DNA from: ChocPot-Mid sp043804925
GTDB lineage: Bacteria; Bacteroidota; Ignavibacteria; Kapaibacteriales; UBA2268
Length of the DNA: 5,772 nucleotides
Assembly (NCBI GenBank): GCA_043804925.1
Contig: JAZDIP010000026.1
Span: 1-5,772 of the forward strand
Reading direction: 5' to 3'
Shown here one piece after another: positions 1 to 4,515 of this stretch (its first letter is position 1; every line of letters starts with the position of its first letter). A program made the position numbers and the translations under genes. A model generated the notes under the pieces. That model was given only the letters and a program-made list of their open reading frames with translations, made no database searches and was not told where the DNA came from.

Positions 1-68
1 GAATGTATTATGCATTGATTACTTCAGGAAAAAATATAGAAAGAAAGAAATTTGTTATTATGAGATGA
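1..68 (+). CDS. 3' end of an upstream T9SS-secreted protein (partial, C-terminal sorting tail only)
   Basis: Only the last 21 full codons and the stop (TGA at 66-68) are inside the window. The reading frame starts at base 3 and the visible peptide ends SGKNIERKKFVIMR. This is the end of a type IX secretion (Por secretion) tail: it follows the G-M-Y-Y turn and ends in the basic, beta-strand-forming FVIMR. The tail is 19 of 21 residues identical to the end of the propeller protein at 3186-4424 and differs from it by 4 bases in 74. This shows that another member of the array lies to the left. Which propeller it carries, or whether it carries one, cannot be told from here. Confidence 0.85.
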   Translation, partial: MYYALITSGKNIERKKFVIMR

Positions 69-162
69 TTAAAAAAAAATGTCATTCCTGCGCATGCAGT
101 GAAAAATCAAAACTGTCATTCCTGCGAATGCAGGAATCTATAATATTTTGAAAGGATTTTTT
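69..162 (+). repeat. Intergenic spacer copy 1: double REP-like unit with hairpin
   Basis: This 94-base gap has the same plan as the three other gaps. After an A-run (71-79), copy A (80-99, TGTCATTCCTGCGCATGCAG) is followed by TGAAAAATCAAAAC and then copy B (114-140). Copy B contains the perfect palindrome attcctgcgaatgcaggaat at 118-137 (8-bp stem, GAAT loop). Copy A has only the 4-bp CTGC/GCAG inner stem, because its right half reads GCAGTGAA instead of GCAGGAAT. The palindrome has the 20-base ATTCC(N10)GGAAT shape of widespread REP/dRS3-type interspersed repeats, a resemblance in form recalled from knowledge and not a database match. It sits in the untranslated region 13 bases before the ribosome-binding site. 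Confidence 0.85.
150..156 (+). promoter_or_regulatory. Ribosome-binding site GAAAGGA
   Basis: AAAGGA ends 6 bases before the ATG at 163. The same motif sits at the same distance before the other three genes. This fixes the start at 163 and argues against the in-frame TTG at 148, which overlaps the motif itself and would put MKGFF in front of the signal peptide. Confidence 0.7.
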
Positions 163-1590
163 ATGAAAAAAATATTATTACTTTTACTACTAATGTTAGC
201 GTTAACAAAAGTACAAGCTCATTGGGAGCCGGATGTACGATTAACTTATGATGAAGCTGCATCAGGGACATCTTGGAATAACGCAAAAAGCATAGCATCA
301 AGTGGCGATACTATACATATCGTGTGGTATGATTCTCGTGATGGAAATGGGGAAATATATTATAAACGTTCTACTGATTGTGGTTTATCGTGGGATGATG
401 ACTTTAGATTGACTAACGACTTTGCAGGTTCTCAATTTCCATCCATAGCAGTATTAGGTTCTTATGTCCATATCGTATGGTTCGATAATCGCGACTTAAA
501 TAATGAAATCTATTATAAACGTTCTAGTGATGGTGGAACAAGCTGGAGTGAAGATATCGGACTTACTGCTAATGATTCAGCTCATTCATGGTTTCCCTCA
601 CTTTCAGTATCAGGGAATATGGTTCATGTTGTTTGGTACGATGTTCGAGATGGAAATATGGAAATATACTATAAACGTTCGATTGATGCCGGTATATCCT
701 GGGAAAATGATGTAAGACTCTCCGAAAATAATGTAGGTGATTTCCGTCCTTCTATTGAATCTTGCAATGATTACGTACATGTTGTTTGGTTTGACTTTAG
801 TGAAACAAAAATTAATCATATTTACTATAAACGCTCAACCGACGGAGGTTTGACTTTTGAACCTGAAAAACTATTAACAGAAGAAACAATCAATTCAACC
901 AGTCCCTGTATAACTGTGTCTGACACAATAGTGTCCGTAGTATATCTTTCGGCAAATAAATATGTTAATTATTTATATTCAACGAATAGTGGTTTGAACT
1001 GGGGAAAAGAAATCACTGTCAACCCGCATCATTCTTACCAAACTTCAATTGCATCATCAGGTTCAAAAATACATATTCTTTTTAATGATAACAGAAAAGG
1101 ATATAGTGATATTTACTATAAATATTCTTCTGATGGAGGTATAAGTTGGGGAAATGATACTTTACTGTCAAATAACTTGAGTACAAGCTCGGACTATCCA
1201 TCAATCTGTGTTTCAAATTTATCTATTCACTTAATATGGACAGACCTACGCGATGGGTTAAACGGGGAGATATATTACAAGCGAAATCCAACTGGAAATA
1301 TAGTTAATGTCAGTGAAGAATATAATAAAAATTTTTTTGGTATTTATCCAAATCCTGCATCGGATTTACTTGAGATTAAACTTTCCGAAAGTTCGGAACT
1401 TTCGGAAAGTTATAAAATAAATATATACAACATGCATGGTAAATGTGTATCATACCTCACCCCAACCCTATCCGCAAGCAGGGAGGGAGTCATGAGGATT
1501 GATATTTCGCAACTACCTGTTGGGATGTATTTTGTGATAACAAATTCAGGGAATAGTATTGATAGAAACAGATTTGTTATTTTACGGTAA
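163..1590 (+). CDS. Secreted seven-repeat Asp-box (sialidase-like fold) beta-propeller protein with T9SS tail, paralogue 1
   Basis: The protein has 475 aa from the ATG at 163; an in-frame TTG at 148 is rejected because the ribosome-binding site overlaps it. Residues 1-19 form a Sec signal peptide (MKK, a Leu run, cleavage likely after VQA). Seven repeats of about 50 aa follow, each with a PSI..S...(V/I)H(I/V)VW(Y/F)D.RD....EIYYKRS strand pattern. Six of them end in an Asp box, S.D.G.(S/T)W, at about 70-77, 121-128, 173-180, 225-232 (TF in place of SW), 273-280 (N for D) and 322-329. Repeat 7 lacks the box (KRNPTGN), and the N-terminal WEPDVRLT looks like the strand that closes that blade. Residues 394-475 are a T9SS type A tail (IYPNPA, GK, GMY, FVILR). 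No FRIP motif or arginine triad of true sialidases was recognised, so it is probably a binding or adhesion protein at the cell surface. The tail is 12 residues longer than in its neighbours because of two palindromic inserts. The exact ligand is unknown. Confidence 0.92.
   Translation: MKKILLLLLLMLALTKVQAHWEPDVRLTYDEAASGTSWNNAKSIASSGDTIHIVWYDSRDGNGEIYYKRSTDCGLSWDDDFRLTNDFAGSQFPSIAVLGSYVHIVWFDNRDLNNEIYYKRSSDGGTSWSEDIGLTANDSAHSWFPSLSVSGNMVHVVWYDVRDGNMEIYYKRSIDAGISWENDVRLSENNVGDFRPSIESCNDYVHVVWFDFSETKINHIYYKRSTDGGLTFEPEKLLTEETINSTSPCITVSDTIVSVVYLSANKYVNYLYSTNSGLNWGKEITVNPHHSYQTSIASSGSKIHILFNDNRKGYSDIYYKYSSDGGISWGNDTLLSNNLSTSSDYPSICVSNLSIHLIWTDLRDGLNGEIYYKRNPTGNIVNVSEEYNKNFFGIYPNPASDLLEIKLSESSELSESYKINIYNMHGKCVSYLTPTLSASREGVMRIDISQLPVGMYFVITNSGNSIDRNRFVILR
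1379..1411 (+). repeat. Perfect inverted repeat inside the T9SS tail (16-bp arms)
   Basis: Arms AACTTTCCGAAAGTTC (1379-1394) and GAACTTTCGGAAAGTT (1396-1411) are exact reverse complements separated by one G. Each arm is itself nearly palindromic (ACTTTC-C-GAAAGT). The element is read in frame as KLSESSELSESY and falls between the first conserved strand of the tail (YPNPASDLLEI) and the next (KINIY). Neighbouring tails are 4 residues shorter here. It resembles a small palindromic mobile repeat tolerated in a surface loop. Confidence 0.8.
1455..1491 (+). repeat. REP-like palindromic insert inside the T9SS tail
   Basis: The stretch begins CCTCACCCCAACCCTATCCG and continues GCAAGCAGGGAGGGAG. It is more C/G-rich than its surroundings and can form an imperfect stem (CCCT at 1466-1469 with AGGG at 1484-1487, TCC at 1471-1473 with GGG at 1481-1483, using one T-G pair). 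It matches from memory the common CTCACCCCAACCCTCTCC...GGAG type of interspersed REP repeat. In frame it reads LTPTLSASREG, a peptide typical of translated copies of that repeat. Neighbouring tails are 8 residues shorter at this place (VLETELSN then RIDVS). Confidence 0.65.
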
Positions 1591-1682
1591 AATTTAAACT
1601 GTCATTCCTGCGTATGCAGTGAAAAATCAAAACTGTCTTTCCTGCGAATGCAGGAATCTATAATATTTAGAAAGGAATATAG
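1591..1682 (+). repeat. Intergenic spacer copy 2: double REP-like unit with hairpin
   Basis: This 92-base gap has the same plan as the gap at 69-162. Copy A (1599-1619, CTGTCATTCCTGCGTATGCA then G) is followed by TGAAAAATCAAAAC and copy B (1634-1660). In copy B the first base of the palindrome is T instead of A (CTTTCCTGC), which shortens the stem to 7 bp (TTCCTGC at 1639-1645 with GCAGGAA at 1650-1656). The loop base of copy A is T here, C in the first gap and A in the last two. Confidence 0.85.
1670..1676 (+). promoter_or_regulatory. Ribosome-binding site GAAAGGA
   Basis: AAAGGA ends 6 bases before the ATG at 1683. Here the preceding bases read TTTAG, so no alternative in-frame TTG start exists. 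This supports taking the ATG as the start for the whole family. Confidence 0.7.
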
Positions 1683-3092
1683 ATGAAAAAGTTCTTTTTA
1701 CTTGCTGTTCTAATTTTGACAGTAAATAGTGTTAATGCACAATGGGAGCCGGATGTTCGCCTGACAAATGATGCTGATACTTCTATGACATCAATGAGCC
1801 GAGACAAGAGTATTGATGCAGAGGGCAATTTTGTGCATGTTGTCTGGTATGACACCCGTGACGGTAATATGGAAATATATTACAAACGTTCAACTGACCA
1901 GGGTTTAACTTGGGGAAATGATATAAGATTGACAAACGACACAGCACAATCGAAAAATCCGGGAATTGCTTTATCGGGTAATAATCTTTATCTTATCTTT
2001 GATGATACAAGGGATAGTAATCGTGAAATTTACTTTAAGAAATCAACAGATTATGGAAATACATGGGGAGAGGATGTGAGATTAACATTTGATACTTCAA
2101 CTTCCTGGGCTCCGAGTATTGAAGTAAATGAATCAAACATTCATGTAGTTTGGGCTGATAAACGAGGTGGAGCGATAGGAAATATTTTTTATAAAAAATC
2201 TTCTGATGGAGGAGTAACATGGAGTGATGACAAAGCATTAACAAATGACCCTGCAGATTCTTACAATGTATCAACGAGTGTTTTCGAATCAAACATATAT
2301 GTTGTTTGGAATGATACAAGAAGTTATTCTCTTGGAGATATATTTTATATCAGTTCTTCCGATGCCGGGGAGTCATGGACAAAAGAAATGAATATAACTG
2401 CCAGTTTTACAACTTCTTGGTTTCCAACAATTATGTCAAATGGCTCTGACCTATATTTAATCTGGTCAGATAGTAGAGCAGGCGGTGTGGAATTGTATTA
2501 TATGCATTCAACAGATAAGGGTGATTCATGGGAGGAGGAAATGCGTTTAACTAATGCGAACTACTATTCTCAATGGGCATCATTAGCTGTTAATTGTTCG
2601 AATTTGTACCTTGTTTGGCAGGATAGCAGAAGCGGGAATGAAGAAATATACTACAAATTTTCAACAGATAATGGTAAAACGTGGAGTGACGACCTTTTAC
2701 TTTCTGATAATATAGCAACAATGTCTTTACGTCCAAATATAGTTATTTCTGACTCCATAATCCATGTAATTTGGACAGATATGCGTGATAATCCTAACGG
2801 AGAAATTTATTACAAGCGGAATCCTACGGGAAATATAGTTGAAGTGGAAGAAGATTTTTTGCCATCAAGAAATTTTAATATTTATCCTAATCCTGCTGAT
2901 GATTTTATCTATCTTGATAGTGAACTTAAGCAGTTGAGAAAAATTCAGGTATTCTCTGTATTAGGTGAAAAAGTTCTTGAAACTGAATTATCGAATAGAA
3001 TTGATGTAAGTATGCTACCTTCAGGTATGTATTATTTTATGATTACTTCAGGAAAGTATATTGAAAGAAAGAAATTTGTTATTGTGAGATGA
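1683..3092 (+). CDS. Secreted seven-repeat Asp-box beta-propeller protein with T9SS tail, paralogue 2
   Basis: The protein has 469 aa. The signal peptide is residues 1-19 (MKKFFLLAVLILTV..., cleavage likely after VNA) and Trp21 begins WEPDVRLTND, at the same position as in the other two Asp-box paralogues. Seven repeats follow, with Asp boxes at about 70-77 (STDQGLTW), 121-128, 173-180, 225-232, 276-283 and 327-334. The seventh repeat ends KRNPTGN without a box, so the N-terminal WEPDVRLT probably completes the last blade. Residues 400-469 are the T9SS type A tail (IYPNPADD, KIQVFSVLGEKV, RIDVS, GMYY, ERKKFVIVR). Part of the DNA coding for this tail is identical to the tail DNA of the unrelated propeller gene at 3186-4424. 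It is likely a surface-exposed or released binding protein. Sialidase catalytic motifs were not seen, and the ligand is unknown. The gene follows its neighbour in the same direction with a 92-base gap and may share a transcript. Confidence 0.93.
   Translation: MKKFFLLAVLILTVNSVNAQWEPDVRLTNDADTSMTSMSRDKSIDAEGNFVHVVWYDTRDGNMEIYYKRSTDQGLTWGNDIRLTNDTAQSKNPGIALSGNNLYLIFDDTRDSNREIYFKKSTDYGNTWGEDVRLTFDTSTSWAPSIEVNESNIHVVWADKRGGAIGNIFYKKSSDGGVTWSDDKALTNDPADSYNVSTSVFESNIYVVWNDTRSYSLGDIFYISSSDAGESWTKEMNITASFTTSWFPTIMSNGSDLYLIWSDSRAGGVELYYMHSTDKGDSWEEEMRLTNANYYSQWASLAVNCSNLYLVWQDSRSGNEEIYYKFSTDNGKTWSDDLLLSDNIATMSLRPNIVISDSIIHVIWTDMRDNPNGEIYYKRNPTGNIVEVEEDFLPSRNFNIYPNPADDFIYLDSELKQLRKIQVFSVLGEKVLETELSNRIDVSMLPSGMYYFMITSGKYIERKKFVIVR
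2961..3013 (+). repeat. 53-base exact repeat in the T9SS tail, copy 1 (second copy at 4293-4345)
   Basis: The segment from TTAGGTGAAAAAGTTCTTGA to GATGTAAGTAT is identical, base for base, to 4293-4345. It codes for LGEKVLETELSNRIDVS in both genes. The flanks also match closely (ATTCTCTGT just upstream; TCAGGAAA, GAAAGAAAGAAATTT and GAGATGATTA downstream). Identity at synonymous positions too points to recent copying or gene conversion, more than to protein-level constraint. Confidence 0.9.
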
Positions 3093-3185
3093 TTATAAAA
3101 ATTGTCATTCCTGCGAATGCAGTGAAAAATCAAAACTGTCATTCCTGCGAATGCAGGAATCTATTATATTTTGAAAGGGATATAT
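3093..3185 (+). repeat. Intergenic spacer copy 3: double REP-like unit with hairpin
   Basis: This 93-base gap has the common plan. Copy A (3103-3122, TGTCATTCCTGCGAATGCAG) is followed by TGAAAAATCAAAAC and copy B, with the perfect 20-base palindrome at 3141-3160. It is followed by CTATTATATTTTGAAAGGG, where the first spacer has CTATAATATTTTGAAAGGA. The spacer begins right after the TGA of the upstream gene (ATTATAAAAAT). Confidence 0.87.
3173..3180 (+). promoter_or_regulatory. Ribosome-binding site GAAAGGGA
   Basis: The G-rich core ends 5-6 bases before the ATG at 3186. As in the first gene, an in-frame TTG (3171) overlaps the motif and would add MKGIY to the protein. The ATG at 3186 gives a normal signal peptide and is preferred. 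Confidence 0.65.
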
Positions 3186-4424
3186 ATGAAAATATTTACA
3201 AAAAATTTTATCTTAATTGCTCTTATTTACTTTATAAGTAGCAGTATTTCACATGCTCAAGATCCTGACTGGACTTTATATAATCCAGGTAACTCCGGAT
3301 TGACGAGCAACTCAGTCATCGAAATTGTTATGGACGAAAGCGGAAACAAATGGATTGCAACTTATACCGGCGGTTTAGTTAAATTTGATGGCTCCGAATG
3401 GACTGTATACGATACAAGCAATTCCGGGATGCCCGGTAATTCTGTCAATTCAATTGTAATTGATGAGAATGGAACTAAATGGATTGGTACAAGGTATAAC
3501 GGTTTAGCCAAATTTGATGACTCTGATTGGACAGTATACGATATAAGCAATTCGGGGATACCTGACAATGGAATAGAATCAATAGCTATAGATAGTAATG
3601 GCAATAAGTGGATTGGGACTACCAACGGAGGTTTAGCCAAATTTGACGGCTCTGATTGGACTGTATATGATACAAGCAATTCCGGGATGCCAACCAATTC
3701 TATCAATTCAATTACCACAGACGGAGATGGGAATATTTGGATTGGGACATGGAATGAAGGTTTAATTAAATTCGATGGCTCCGAATGGACTATCTATAAT
3801 ACGATTAATTCTGGTTTACCAAGTAATAGAGTGTATTCAATAATATTAGACAGCTATGGAAGAAAATGGATAACGACATGGACAGGAGGTATAGCTGTAT
3901 TCGACGACTCTGTCTGGACTATATATAATATGGATAACTCCGGGTTGCTAAGCAATTGGGTGCGTTCAATTGCTTTTGACAAAAATGGAAATAAATGGAT
4001 CGCAACTTACGGTGGGGGTATAGCAAAATTCGATGGAATTAGCTGGGCAATATATAATATAGAAAATTCCTGGCTGCCTGACGACAGATGCCGTTCAATT
4101 ACGATTGACGCAAATGGAAATAAATGGATTAGTACTGTATTAGGAATTGCTGTTTTCAAAGGTGAAGGTACACCTGTTGAAGAAATCAATAATAGTTCTG
4201 TTTCTATCAATTTCTATCCTAATCCTGCTGATAATATCATATATCTTGATATTGGTAGTACTCAAACAGGAAAAATTCAAATATTCTCTGTCTTAGGTGA
4301 AAAAGTTCTTGAAACTGAATTATCGAATAGAATTGATGTAAGTATTCTATCTGAAGGAATGTATTATGCATTGATTTATTCAGGAAAAAATATTGAAAGA
4401 AAGAAATTTATTATTATGAGATGA
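3186..4424 (+). CDS. Secreted seven-repeat Reg_prop-type beta-propeller protein with T9SS tail
   Basis: The protein has 412 aa from the ATG at 3186. The signal peptide is residues 1-24 (MKIFTKNF..., cleavage likely after SHA). Seven repeats of 43 aa start at about residues 42, 85, 128, 171, 214, 257 and 300. Their pattern is N.V.SI..D..GNKWIGT..GGLAKFDGS.WTVYDTSNSG(M/L)P, characteristic of the two-component-regulator propeller family (Reg_prop). The last repeat is cut short after GIAVFKGEG. The mature N-terminus supplies DWTLYNPGNSGL, the missing last strand, so a closed seven-bladed propeller is likely. Residues 343-412 are a T9SS type A tail (FYPNPADN, KIQIFSVLGEKV, RIDVS, GMYY, ERKKFIIMR). 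In hybrid sensor kinases such propellers form the periplasmic sensing part. Here there is no membrane segment, kinase or regulator domain, so this is a free exported propeller. It shares signal layout, tail and spacers with its Asp-box neighbours but not its propeller sequence. The ligand is unknown. Confidence 0.93.
   Translation: MKIFTKNFILIALIYFISSSISHAQDPDWTLYNPGNSGLTSNSVIEIVMDESGNKWIATYTGGLVKFDGSEWTVYDTSNSGMPGNSVNSIVIDENGTKWIGTRYNGLAKFDDSDWTVYDISNSGIPDNGIESIAIDSNGNKWIGTTNGGLAKFDGSDWTVYDTSNSGMPTNSINSITTDGDGNIWIGTWNEGLIKFDGSEWTIYNTINSGLPSNRVYSIILDSYGRKWITTWTGGIAVFDDSVWTIYNMDNSGLLSNWVRSIAFDKNGNKWIATYGGGIAKFDGISWAIYNIENSWLPDDRCRSITIDANGNKWISTVLGIAVFKGEGTPVEEINNSSVSINFYPNPADNIIYLDIGSTQTGKIQIFSVLGEKVLETELSNRIDVSILSEGMYYALIYSGKNIERKKFIIMR
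3309..4166 (+). repeat. Tandem 129-bp coding repeats (six full units plus one truncated)
   Basis: The FDG/FDD codons for Asp fall at 3387, 3516, 3645, 3774, 3903 and 4032, each exactly 129 bases apart, and the matching Lys codon of unit 7 is at 4158, one codon early. Units 1 and 3 are the closest in DNA: both contain CAAGCAATTCCGGGATGCC with long matches on each side, 258 bases apart. Regular spacing with high DNA identity between non-adjacent units suggests growth by duplication or ongoing exchange between units. Confidence 0.9.
4293..4345 (+). repeat. 53-base exact repeat in the T9SS tail, copy 2 (first copy at 2961-3013)
   Basis: This is identical to the segment in the Asp-box paralogue at 1683-3092, although the two genes' propeller regions are not homologous at the sequence level. 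It codes for LGEKVLETELSNRIDVS. Confidence 0.9.
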
Positions 4425-4430
4425 TTAAAA
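4357..4430 (+). repeat. Gene end nearly identical to bases 1-74
   Basis: The last 22 codons, the stop and the first bases of the spacer match 1-74 with 4 differences (two in the T/Y codon, one in the Asn-Ile region, one in FV/FI). The match covers coding and non-coding bases (TGAGATGATTAAAA), so it is a DNA-level copy that runs into the spacer. Confidence 0.88.
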
Positions 4431-4515
4431 ACTGTCATTCCTGCGAATGCAGTGAAAAATCAAAACTGTCATTCCTGCGAATGCAGGAATCTAAAAAATA
4501 AATGAAAGGAATGTT
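4425..4515 (+). repeat. Intergenic spacer copy 4: double REP-like unit with hairpin
   Basis: This 91-base gap has copy A (4432-4452, starting CTGTCATTCCTGCGAATGCA), TGAAAAATCAAAAC, and copy B with the perfect 20-base palindrome at 4471-4490. After CTA the sequence departs from the other spacers (AAAAATAAATGAAAGGA in place of TAATATTTTGAAAGGA). The hairpin block and the ribosome-binding site are therefore conserved while the bases between them are not. Confidence 0.87.
4504..4510 (+). promoter_or_regulatory. Ribosome-binding site GAAAGGA
   Basis: AAAGGA ends 5 bases before the ATG at 4516. An earlier ATG at 4511 reads ATG-TTA-TGA and stops at once, so 4516 is the start. Confidence 0.7.

Noticed and set aside
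118..137. Intrinsic terminator at the spacer hairpin
   Set aside because: The stem is only 8 bp and is followed by CTATAATATT or CTAAAAAATA, not a T-run. It may still affect RNA stability, so it is listed as a repeat only.
139..150. Promoter in TATAATATTTTG before the first complete gene
   Set aside because: TATAAT lies too close to the start codon, is changed in the third spacer and absent in the fourth. The Bacteroidota TAnnTTTG element is not matched exactly and no upstream partner was found.
69..162. CRISPR array
   Set aside because: Repeats are spaced by whole genes or by one constant 14-base linker, with no variable spacers and no cas genes.
148..162. TTG start for the first complete gene (and TTG at 3171 for the Reg_prop gene)
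   Set aside because: The TTG is part of the conserved TTGAAAGG(A/G) ribosome-binding region. The ATG 15 bases later matches the paralogue at 1683, which has no such TTG.
503..819. Open frames at 503-715 (+) and 610-819 (-) inside the first propeller gene
   Set aside because: They are shadows of the repeated coding pattern, with no ribosome-binding site, no recognisable domain, and complete overlap by a convincing gene.
3362..3718. 118-aa minus-strand open frame over the Reg_prop repeats
   Set aside because: Its apparent internal repeats (ELLVSYTVQSEPSNLAKP) are only the antisense reading of the 129-bp tandem repeats.
69..4515. Integron attC sites between cassettes
   Set aside because: Gene-plus-repeat units look cassette-like, but the spacers lack the RYYYAAC/GTTRRRY core sites and no integrase is visible.
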